15,588 bases of DNA from assembly GCA_937968035.1 (NCBI GenBank), contig CALBTS010000840.1, forward strand, positions 1 to 15,588. The letters run 5' to 3'. The notes under the pieces are model-generated. The model was not told the DNA's origin and did not search any database. It saw only the letters and a program-made list of their open reading frames with translations. The stretch is from an uncultured Methanomethylovorans sp. (GTDB lineage Archaea > Halobacteriota > Methanosarcinia > Methanosarcinales > Methanosarcinaceae). Shown here one piece after another: positions 6,620 to 13,357 of the stretch. Numbering within the stretch: position 1 is the stretch's first letter; each line of letters opens with the position of its first letter. The position numbers and the translations under genes were made by a program.

Positions 6620-7603
6620 TCAGTTTTGTTTTTTCATCTTCGCTATAAGCTCAGCAAAGCTTCCTGCATTCTTTGCTTCATCCTTGATCTTCGATGCCTG
6701 TTCCTGAACCGAGGGAGCGGGAGGAACAGGTGATGATGGCGAGACAGACGATGCAGACGGCATAGAAGGAGCCTGAGGCACCGCTGGAGCAGGGGACGGC
6801 ACAGACTGTACTTTTGAAGCCATTTCCCCAAAAGCAGCGCCAAAAGCACCATGCTTGGAAATAATGGATCTGAGCTCCTCTGCTGTCTTCCATGGGGGAT
6901 CGAATATTTTTTCTTTTACCGGCATACTGCCTGCAAATTGCATGTAAGCTTCACCGATGTCAGAAAGTTTTCCGCGATCAAGAAGTTTATAGATAGTAAG
7001 TATCTCCACCCTGCTGACAAGCTCAGGCTGTTCCATAGCCTGAGGTCTTTTCCCGGAGAGGATCAATCTGTCATTATCATCAAGGAGGATCTGATAAGCA
7101 GAAATAGGCTGCAATGATACCTTGAACTTGCAAACTGCCCCACTGTCTTTTACACATTCTGTTTCCTCGACCATACATTCCAGCTCTAGCTCCTCTTTGA
7201 AGAACCTGTGCAAAGCATCCGTGGTAGCTACACACACTTTCTGGTTATGGAGGGCGGGATAGATGTTACAAACAGGACAGCCTGGAACTGCGAACACATA
7301 ATGCATAGGCGCATATCCTACAAGCTGCATGTCCCCCAGACCCACTTCCTTGAACAAGCGCATCATAAAACCATACAAAGGTGTGGACCTGATCGATTCA
7401 ATGGTATGCGCACGCAGGAAAACACGAGTATCTTTCCAGGGTACTTTTGAGATCGGGAATCTGGTGCTGATAGTTTCCTGTATCTTCAACATGGTACCAA
7501 ACGCACCAAGAGACTGAGCAAAACTGCCACCTGAAGCCATGGGCGGAGGACCACCTGCCTGTGAGGTCATAAAAGGGGGCAAGCCTGGAGGCATATCACT
7601 CAT
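6620..7603 (-). CDS. V4R (4-vinyl reductase-like) domain sensor with Pro-rich C-terminal tail
   Basis: Residues about 60-170 of this 327-residue protein carry the V4R pattern: a Gly-rich helix-loop followed by FAVPGCPVCNIYP, then Cys124, and a closing block CMVEETECVKDSGAVCKFKVS. Cysteines 109, 112, 124, 143, 150 and 158 sit where V4R proteins have theirs. V4R domains are small-molecule-binding modules, named from a bacteriochlorophyll enzyme and related to the sensor parts of XylR/DmpR-type regulators. The N-terminus (1-45) is Gly/Pro/Met-rich. Residues about 175-265 form a helical region. Residues 266-300 are a Pro/Ser/Ala linker, followed by a short conserved-looking helix SFAELIAKMKKQ at the end, which could be a docking peptide. 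No membrane segment is seen, so it would sense a cytoplasmic ligand. GGAGGG stands seven bases before the ATG. The ligand is unknown. Confidence 0.78.
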   Translation of the reverse strand: MSDMPPGLPPFMTSQAGGPPPMASGGSFAQSLGAFGTMLKIQETISTRFPISKVPWKDTRVFLRAHTIESIRSTPLYGFMMRLFKEVGLGDMQLVGYAPMHYVFAVPGCPVCNIYPALHNQKVCVATTDALHRFFKEELELECMVEETECVKDSGAVCKFKVSLQPISAYQILLDDNDRLILSGKRPQAMEQPELVSRVEILTIYKLLDRGKLSDIGEAYMQFAGSMPVKEKIFDPPWKTAEELRSIISKHGAFGAAFGEMASKVQSVPSPAPAVPQAPSMPSASSVSPSSPVPPAPSVQEQASKIKDEAKNAGSFAELIAKMKKQN

Positions 7604-7645
7604 ATCAGAACCCTCCTGCTAAAGAAAATATCTTAGAGATAACCA

Positions 7646-8233
7646 TTACATCAGCTCCTTGATCTTTGTCATACCCTCTTGTGTCAGTTTTCCCATTGTA
7701 TCACAGAGTCCCTGATCCCTGAGGTTCTTAAAACTGCCAGCAAGAGTTTCATTATCCGTCCCTATAAGGAAGGAAAGTTTCATCATATCATTGATCCCTG
7801 TGTAGAGCATATAGAGTAGTTTCTTGTCAATATCAGAAAGGGACTGAGACCTCGGAGGAGTGCCACACATTGGCTGGAGATAAGCTTTCAAAGTGTTAAT
7901 TACTGCTTCATTACCTCCCAACAGCGCCACTGATGATGCATATGATTCAGCACTAACACTGGAAGGCTGCAGGTAGTCGATGATCAGCACATGGTTCGTA
8001 CCTATGCCACGCTGCGCTTTCAGCCTAATGGTATTTGGAACCTCTCTTCCCACCATAGTGATGTTCTTGAGCGGAATAGTGGACCAGCCTTTCCCTTCCG
8101 AGAACCAGAGATTAAGGTTAGTGAGATAAAGTACTCCTTTCTCCCAGTTATCAGAGTAAAGGGAAGTTCCCATAATGACAGCCTTGAAGATGTAATTAAG
8201 ATCTACTTTTGCAATACCTTGCTCCTGTGCCAT
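7646..8233 (-). CDS. cheF: CheF-like archaeal taxis adaptor
   Basis: This 195-residue protein fits the archaeal CheF pattern. The N-terminal part (about 10-120) has the strands GVLYLTNLNLWFSEGKGW and TIPLKNITMVGREVP, a pleckstrin-like barrel signature with the conserved 'TIPL..I' segment. The C-terminal part (about 130-195) is a helix-turn-helix-like domain, SLSDIDKKLLYMLYTG through LRDQGLCDTMGKLTQEG. In haloarchaea CheF proteins connect the chemotaxis proteins (CheY, CheC, CheD) to the archaellum. At 195 residues this one is shorter than the haloarchaeal proteins I recall. No other che gene is visible. It is the first gene of the left operon, with a TATA-containing promoter just upstream and only a weak ribosome site (AGGG). 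The family call is fairly good; whether it acts in classic chemotaxis or in a separate pathway cannot be seen. Confidence 0.68.
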   Translation of the reverse strand: MAQEQGIAKVDLNYIFKAVIMGTSLYSDNWEKGVLYLTNLNLWFSEGKGWSTIPLKNITMVGREVPNTIRLKAQRGIGTNHVLIIDYLQPSSVSAESYASSVALLGGNEAVINTLKAYLQPMCGTPPRSQSLSDIDKKLLYMLYTGINDMMKLSFLIGTDNETLAGSFKNLRDQGLCDTMGKLTQEGMTKIKELM

Positions 8234-8310
8234 ATTTTCCCTACATGCATTTAGTATTAAATTATAATAATATAATATATAGTATTGCCCTAATAAAATA
8301 GTTTCTATTC
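8234..8310 (-). promoter_or_regulatory. Promoter of the cheF-led operon with palindromic operator candidate
   Basis: On the minus strand a TATA-like CTATATATTATA (plus 8271-8282) lies about 40 bases before the cheF ATG, preceded by purine-rich AGGGCAATA as a possible BRE. This predicts a transcript start near 8250. Directly upstream is the perfect palindrome AATAG-TTT-CTATT (8297-8309), positioned where an activator or repressor could bind beside TFB. Confidence 0.6.
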
Positions 8311-8311
8311 G

Positions 8312-8360
8312 TTTGCCGGTTAGTGAGGCAAATTAAAACGTGAAAAAGAAAAAAACAGAA
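8312..8360 (-). terminator. Poly-T terminator of the right operon plus stem-loop
   Basis: Read on the minus strand, a T-rich run (TTTTTTTCTTTTT, plus 8343-8355) begins 17 bases after the stop of the GNAT gene; T-tracts are the usual archaeal termination signal. A six-base stem TTTGCC / GGCAAA with a nine-base loop (8312-8332) follows 10 bases further downstream. It may help block read-through or may belong to the next promoter. Confidence 0.6.
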
Positions 8361-8371
8361 AGGTAAAGATA

Positions 8372-9289
8372 TCACTTATTTTTTAAGAAATATCTTTCAT
8401 TTCCGCATGCAGTGCATATAAAAAGAAAACCTGGAGAACTGCCTGACACAGCATACTTATGTGTCATGTATTCACCACAACTGCACGGGCTCATCATTTT
8501 ATGTTCCTTCAAAAATTCTCTGTTCTTAGAAGCAGTTGTATCTGGAGCAAACTGATCAATAGGACTGCAACCGGAAGAGGAAGATCGTACACTATGAACA
8601 TCAGCTTCTGTCCTGGATCCAGTTTTTAATAGGTCATGCTCCAGAGTATCTCTGACCGCCGTACTGTCCTTTGAAGTCATTATTTCAGGATCATGAATAG
8701 AAACTGAAGTAAATGCAGGTCTGAATACATCTTTTATAGAAAGGTCTTTCTGGCTTTCTAATATTCCTCCTTTGTTAATTTTGAGTTCAGCAGAAATACT
8801 CTTTGATTCATGACCTTCGGGAAGGAAAAGATAGCCAGGATAGCTACTAAGATCCACCGGGCAATTTTTAGTCGGCTCCTGGAAACCCAGAGACAGGAAA
8901 AAAGCCTTTGCTATAGAGTTTACCGGCTTGGTCAGCATATGTCCCGGACAGGTCTTGAAACTTAGCAAAAATAAGGCTTTGCCGATACCTTTACGTGAGA
9001 CAGAAGGAGACACTTCGATACCTCGCAGCACGTGGACAGACCGTCCATCCTTGGCATTCTGATTCCATCTTTCTGTCATTACCCAGCCTACGATAGTGAC
9101 ATCGTCTATTCCAACTATAAGGGTCACTGATTGTCTTTTGAGCCAACTGCTAAAGTTACCCATGTAGTCGCTCATGCCCAGATGTTTATTGAAATAATCG
9201 AAACTGCCTATCTTAAGCTTATCAAGTTCATATGGGTATTTCAGTTTGAAGAACCTCAGTCCACCATCATAGCAAGCAAGATCTATCAT
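8372..9289 (-). CDS. GNAT-family N-acetyltransferase with C-terminal zinc ribbon
   Basis: This 305-residue protein has an N-terminal GNAT domain (about 28-155). Motif A is GIEVSPSVSRKGIGKALF, with the acetyl-CoA loop Arg99-Lys-Gly-Ile-Gly-Lys, followed by AKAFFLSLGFQEP. Residues 160-262 form a Ser-rich, probably disordered linker. The end (about 265-305) is a zinc ribbon with ligands Cys269/Cys271 (CSC) and Cys292/Cys295 (CTAC). A zinc ribbon on a GNAT is a likely substrate- or partner-binding module. The upstream neighbours on the same strand are two HDAC-type deacetylases, so writer and eraser enzymes would be made together. GGTG lies five bases before the ATG, which fixes the start. It is the last gene before the poly-T terminator. 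It shares the N-terminal FNKHLGM-type segment with the GNAT at 1879-2652. The acetyl acceptor is unknown. Confidence 0.8.
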   Translation of the reverse strand: MIDLACYDGGLRFFKLKYPYELDKLKIGSFDYFNKHLGMSDYMGNFSSWLKRQSVTLIVGIDDVTIVGWVMTERWNQNAKDGRSVHVLRGIEVSPSVSRKGIGKALFLLSFKTCPGHMLTKPVNSIAKAFFLSLGFQEPTKNCPVDLSSYPGYLFLPEGHESKSISAELKINKGGILESQKDLSIKDVFRPAFTSVSIHDPEIMTSKDSTAVRDTLEHDLLKTGSRTEADVHSVRSSSSGCSPIDQFAPDTTASKNREFLKEHKMMSPCSCGEYMTHKYAVSGSSPGFLFICTACGNERYFLKNK

Positions 9290-9310
9290 ATAAGCACCAA
9301 ATTGGATATG

Positions 9311-10375
9311 TTAAATTTCCCAGTAAGATGACATCAAATTCTTAAGTTCATTTAGCTTGTTCTCAAATATGCGTCTGCAGGAGCTCTGGCGGGAAGCCAG
9401 TAAATGCATTTGATCAACCTCATCTTTAGTATACCTGTTACCTGCCAATGCCTGCAATACCACATCCGCCAGCAGGCCAATGTCATCGTGATAACCACCC
9501 TCCAGCAGTGCAATGGTATGCCACCTGCTGCAAATACTATAAACTATACCATAATAGCCATCCACCGTCAGGTTCAGCTTAGCAAGCTTTTCTTTGTAAT
9601 AAGAATCAAAACCACATTCCAGGATAACTACATCCGGATCGAACTGCGTAAGTACCTTAAGGCCGATCTCCTCAAAGAAAATATAATATTCAGAGTTTCC
9701 TGCCTCTGGTGGCATTTCCATGTTCAATGTGTACCCCACGGCTGGCGTAAAGCCCATTTCCCGAATAAAACCCTTGAACGGATAAAAATCTGATGGGGTC
9801 TGGTGTACAGAAATACAAAGGACAGATGGATCTGCATTGAATATCTCCTGAGTACCATCTGAAGCATGGGCATCTATATTGACAATAGCGATCTTTGAAC
9901 AGGAGTGGATCTGCTGCAGGTACCTTGCAAGGATCGCAGCATTATTGAAAACACAGAATCCACTGTGCTTATTGGTATAAGCATGATGACCTGGGGGTCT
10001 TATCATAGCAAAAGCATGGTCACATTCCCCTGTTGCAACAGCTTTACCTGCTTCAAGTACGGACCCCACAGCCTGCAACAAGACCTCTATAGACCCTTCA
10101 CACAGGTAGGTATCATTACCAAGCCATCCAGCACCATTTAGCGAACGCTGTTGTACAAAAGAAAAATAATCCGTTGTATGCACACGCAGAATATCCTTAA
10201 CAGAAGCACTTACAGGACTCAGAACTTTACAGTTGTTATTTTCAAGTACTTTGTTATCTCTGAAATGCTGCATGATCCTTTGTAACCTTGCAGGGCTTTC
10301 CGGACTTGGAAAACCTTTCAGCATATAATCATGAAGCTCGTGATTAGTATTGAATATGACACCTGTGCTACGCAT
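9311..10375 (-). CDS. HDAC/acetylpolyamine amidohydrolase-family deacetylase, short copy
   Basis: This 354-residue protein is a full HDAC-fold domain. Visible active-site parts are RPPGHHA with the His130/His131 dyad, GFCVFNNAAI, the zinc ligands Asp168 and His170 in NIDAHASDGTQEIF, the third ligand Asp257 in CGFDSYYKE, and Tyr295 in LLEGGYH. One position is unusual. The Asp that normally starts the D-x-D-x-H run and supports the first His is Asn166, whereas the neighbouring paralogue keeps Asp466. The family removes acetyl groups from lysines, polyamines or small amines using zinc. The C-terminal helix (about 325-350) includes NKLNEL, also found in the linker of the long paralogue. GAGGT lies three bases before the ATG, and the preceding gene stops nine bases upstream, so the two are co-transcribed. 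It is likely active or partly active; the substrate is unknown. Confidence 0.9.
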   Translation of the reverse strand: MRSTGVIFNTNHELHDYMLKGFPSPESPARLQRIMQHFRDNKVLENNNCKVLSPVSASVKDILRVHTTDYFSFVQQRSLNGAGWLGNDTYLCEGSIEVLLQAVGSVLEAGKAVATGECDHAFAMIRPPGHHAYTNKHSGFCVFNNAAILARYLQQIHSCSKIAIVNIDAHASDGTQEIFNADPSVLCISVHQTPSDFYPFKGFIREMGFTPAVGYTLNMEMPPEAGNSEYYIFFEEIGLKVLTQFDPDVVILECGFDSYYKEKLAKLNLTVDGYYGIVYSICSRWHTIALLEGGYHDDIGLLADVVLQALAGNRYTKDEVDQMHLLASRQSSCRRIFENKLNELKNLMSSYWEI

Positions 10376-10384
10376 TCTACCTCT

Positions 10385-12355
10385 TTATTGGTCCTGAATT
10401 CCTAACATTCCTTTAACATACGATATCTTTTTTTCTGTTTCGTTCATGACCAATTTTTGCTGATTCCGTTCATATTCCGTAGTTTTAAGAGTATCAGCTA
10501 TAGGATCAGGTAGTCCAAGCAATGAATTGATGACCACATGAGTAAGATGCCCATTGAACTTGTGATAGCCTCCTTCCATTACCAGCACAAAGTTCCCATT
10601 CATGACAGACATGATCTTCTTTGCCATCATGTGATAACCTGCAGAAGTAAGATTCAGCTTTATGTGCTGTTCCTTGTAATAGGCATCGAACCCGCAGCTG
10701 CATATTACAAAATCCGGTGAGAAACTATGCAAAAGAGGGATCACAAGCTCATCAAAAACAAAAGCATATTCTTCATCTCCTGCCCCCACTGGCATTTCCA
10801 CATTGACCGTGTAACCTACACCTGGCCCTTCTCCGGTCTGAGAACTGAAACCTCTGCGAGGATAGAAATCATGTGGGTCACGATGCAAGGACACCAACAT
10901 AACTGTGGGGTCATTGTAGAATATTTCCATAGTGCCATCGCCGGCATGAGCGTCCCAGTCAATTATCATTATCTTTGAAACACCCTTTTTCTTCTGCAGA
11001 TAACGAGCTAAAACAGCTACGTTGTTAAAAATGCAGAATCCCCTGTACTTATCCACGCCTGCGTGGTGACCCGGGGGCCTTATCATCACCATGGCTGCAG
11101 AGTATCTTCCTGAAGACACAAGTTCTCCGGCCTGTATGGCTGATCCCACGGCAAGTCCTGCAACTTCAAATGTATTGGATGTCATGTAGGTACTGTCACC
11201 CAGAAAACCCCCACCTGAAAGGGTGTATGATCTGACGAACTTGACATACTCATCGGAATGGACCAGTAAAAGGTCCTGGTCTGAAGCAGGATATTTACCT
11301 GTGATAAGATCACACCTTTCACCGAAAACACCACTACGCTGCAGATAATCCATGGCTCTTGTAAGACGCTCGGGACGTTCCATGTCCTGCACATTAGTAT
11401 TTTTAGGCAAATGTGCAACATGGGCTTCGGAATAGAGCACAGCCACTTTTGCAGGTAGATCATTTTCAACGCTCTGAGCCTTTTTGACTTGAGCATCAAA
11501 AGAAGATTGCTTTATATTCCCATTCATTTGCTGTTGAGGAATATGCTTTTCAGCCGCTGTCAGGCGCATAGTTGCAGCCCGTGGAAGCTCTTTCTTCTTC
11601 ATTTCGGACGCAATTGAATCCAGCTTATCCATAATGCTTACAATGTCCTCGGTCAAGAGAGGCTTGTTACCCACGTCCCTGGCAATGCCCTTTGTGATCT
11701 TATCTGAGGTCTGTGTTTGTTTTTCTCTGTCCGGAACTGATGTTTCTTTTACTTTCCCATTTTGGACAAGAACGGCACTTTCTTGGTCCTTATCTGGAAT
11801 AGACTTAATTGCATCTTCTTTCTTTTTCAATATTGTATTCGATTTTGGATCGATCGCTGATCGTCCAGCTGGCTCACGAACAATTGTACTTGTATTTGTA
11901 ACTGGATGGGATGGAGGGAGGGGAGCTTGTGCAGGAACATCCGGCTGCACCAGAGGCTTGGGACCTTCCAGCTTTAATTCGCATGATTCATACGACACTT
12001 CCTCAAAACTGGTGGAGGCCAATTCGTTCAGTTTATTATGCCATTCCTGCCCAGGATCTGTTTCTACAGACATAACAGATGATCGTTGCTCCTGTTGATC
12101 GGTCACGGCATCATTTACAGATGAACTAGCACAGTTCTTGAGATCAGCACAAACGACAGTATCCTCTGTACTTCCTTTTTCTGGTGAGATGATGATCTCT
12201 TCCACAACAGACCTTAGAGAGACATCAGCCTGATCTTTGACCATGCTTCCTGAGCTATCGTTAAAACGTAATGCTATCAGCTTGTTAAGTTTTGACATAG
12301 CGTCCTTTGCACCATATCCTTTTTCCAGACCACCAGTTACATCTTCCTTGACCAT
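10385..12355 (-). CDS. HDAC-family deacetylase with ~300-residue disordered N-terminal extension
   Basis: Residues about 302-620 of this 656-residue protein form a complete HDAC domain. It shows RPPGHHA with His430/His431, GFCIFNN, DWDAHAGDGTMEIF with Asp466, Asp468 and His470, CGFDAYYKE with Asp557, and MEGGYH with Tyr597. All zinc ligands and charge-relay positions are present. The N-terminal 300 residues are low-complexity, charged and Ser/Pro-rich. They hold three short helix-like islands: SKLNKLIALRF (21-31), NKLNELASTSFEEV (107-120) and DIVSIMDKLDSIASEMKK (237-254). Archaeal HDAC-like proteins are normally close to the bare domain (about 340-380 residues), so this extension is odd and could tether the enzyme to partners. 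GGAGG four bases before the ATG at 12355 decides the start; seven extra codons are open upstream. The substrate is unknown and could be a protein lysine or a small acetyl-amine. Confidence 0.9.
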   Translation of the reverse strand: MVKEDVTGGLEKGYGAKDAMSKLNKLIALRFNDSSGSMVKDQADVSLRSVVEEIIISPEKGSTEDTVVCADLKNCASSSVNDAVTDQQEQRSSVMSVETDPGQEWHNKLNELASTSFEEVSYESCELKLEGPKPLVQPDVPAQAPLPPSHPVTNTSTIVREPAGRSAIDPKSNTILKKKEDAIKSIPDKDQESAVLVQNGKVKETSVPDREKQTQTSDKITKGIARDVGNKPLLTEDIVSIMDKLDSIASEMKKKELPRAATMRLTAAEKHIPQQQMNGNIKQSSFDAQVKKAQSVENDLPAKVAVLYSEAHVAHLPKNTNVQDMERPERLTRAMDYLQRSGVFGERCDLITGKYPASDQDLLLVHSDEYVKFVRSYTLSGGGFLGDSTYMTSNTFEVAGLAVGSAIQAGELVSSGRYSAAMVMIRPPGHHAGVDKYRGFCIFNNVAVLARYLQKKKGVSKIMIIDWDAHAGDGTMEIFYNDPTVMLVSLHRDPHDFYPRRGFSSQTGEGPGVGYTVNVEMPVGAGDEEYAFVFDELVIPLLHSFSPDFVICSCGFDAYYKEQHIKLNLTSAGYHMMAKKIMSVMNGNFVLVMEGGYHKFNGHLTHVVINSLLGLPDPIADTLKTTEYERNQQKLVMNETEKKISYVKGMLGIQDQ

Positions 12356-12376
12356 AATGCCTCCATATAGCAGCAT

Positions 12377-13324
12377 TCATTGAACCGGGACCCATACCGT
12401 ATCCAAAGTTCCGGCATATTTAGTACCCAGGTACTCAAACACGATAGTGGGCTCTTCCAACCCAAGCCATCCTTGCATCTTGGGTACAAATGTCCAGCTT
12501 TGTTTCACTGCCTGGCCAGCAGGTATGGAGCCGAAGAAAAGAGCGATATCTTTGATATCCACAGTATTAGGGAATCTTGCTTTTACAGCGAAGTTCTCGT
12601 ATGGCTGCTGAGAGAAATTCTTTACCCATACATCAATAGTTGTCTTCCCACCTGCCACAACTTGTTGTGAAGGAACGATCCTGATGAACTGGACAAGAGA
12701 TTCCTTCGGCATGGGAGTAGCATTGCTGGTATCCACGGTCCTGCTACCATTCTTGTGTTTTTGTTTTTCCTTCTGGTTGAGATATATACCAGAACCGAAA
12801 AGCACTACCGAAAATATACTTATGGGTACAGCGTTCTCTGTAATAGGATCAATAGGAGTCTCTGGAACCTCTATGGTCACAAGATCATCTTCAGAGAGTT
12901 CAAGGGGACCAGAGAAAGCGACCCTGATTATGATCCATCCAAGTTCTGTGTACTGAAGCTTGAAGTATACAGGAAGAAGAGTTCTTTCGATCTCGTTACC
13001 ATCTTCATCGAGTTTTGCCACTGTGCATTCCGCCGTAGCAACCGCAACATTGTCAGTGTGCTCTTGTGAAGTGATCACCACTTCTATAAGACCACCTGGA
13101 GAGAATTTCTTGTTCTTGAAGGTCATTTCTATGCTGGCAGGGACAAGAAAATCCTTGCCTTCATACATACTGAAAGCCAGATCACAGTCATCTGCATTCA
13201 CAGCTTCCAGGAACTCAATGATCGTAGTGTTCACTGCATCTGAAGGTTCCTGGCTTGAACAGCCACTTACGTAGATGGAAAAAATGAAAATGCACAATAT
13301 GAGGAATAAGTTTGGATATCTCAT
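12377..13324 (-). CDS. Lipoprotein-like protein with internal membrane segment and C-terminal beta domain
   Basis: The N-terminus is a signal sequence ending in a lipobox VSG-Cys22, so the mature end is probably lipid-anchored outside the cell. Residues 30-140 (TTIIEFLEAVNADDCDLAFSM onward) resemble small NTF2/DUF4878-like domains. A hydrophobic span AVPISIFSVVLFGSGIYL (165-182) is followed by the basic stretch NQKEKQKHKNGSR. By the positive-inside rule this places the C-terminal part (205-315) in the cytoplasm. That part reads as an Ig/CARDB-like beta sandwich (QVVAGGKTTIDVWVKNFS, then a GSIPAGQAVKQSWTFVPK-type pair). CARDB-like domains are usually outside the cell, so the topology is uncertain. 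If the lipobox is not used, the topology would flip. There is no ribosome site at the ATG; a TATA-like run 26 bases upstream suggests a leaderless transcript. The role is unknown; a surface-to-cytoplasm connector is possible. Confidence 0.72.
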   Translation of the reverse strand: MRYPNLFLILCIFIFSIYVSGCSSQEPSDAVNTTIIEFLEAVNADDCDLAFSMYEGKDFLVPASIEMTFKNKKFSPGGLIEVVITSQEHTDNVAVATAECTVAKLDEDGNEIERTLLPVYFKLQYTELGWIIIRVAFSGPLELSEDDLVTIEVPETPIDPITENAVPISIFSVVLFGSGIYLNQKEKQKHKNGSRTVDTSNATPMPKESLVQFIRIVPSQQVVAGGKTTIDVWVKNFSQQPYENFAVKARFPNTVDIKDIALFFGSIPAGQAVKQSWTFVPKMQGWLGLEEPTIVFEYLGTKYAGTLDTVWVPVQ

Positions 13325-13357
13325 TTAACTCATATTATAATAATACAAATATATTAT
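13325..13357 (-). promoter_or_regulatory. Possible internal promoter giving a leaderless transcript
   Basis: The gap is nearly pure A/T. On the minus strand TATATTT (plus 13347-13353) is centred about 26 bases before the ATG at 13324, which is the usual archaeal TATA-to-start distance, and no ribosome site is present. It would drive the lipoprotein, both deacetylases and the GNAT independently of the archaellins. AT-rich DNA gives such matches often, so this is weak. Confidence 0.35.

Noticed and set aside
9404..9793. 129-codon open frame on the plus strand
   Set aside because: It is antisense to the HDAC catalytic domain, whose motifs are intact on the minus strand; the product has no recognisable features.
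11634..12098. 154-codon open frame on the plus strand
   Set aside because: It lies opposite the disordered linker of the long HDAC, has no ribosome site and reads as low-complexity Ser/Phe/Leu; it is a shadow of the real gene.
9311..12355. HDAC proteins acting on archaeal histones
   Set aside because: Gene context points to signalling or surface functions and no histone gene is nearby; the sequence gives no evidence for a histone substrate.
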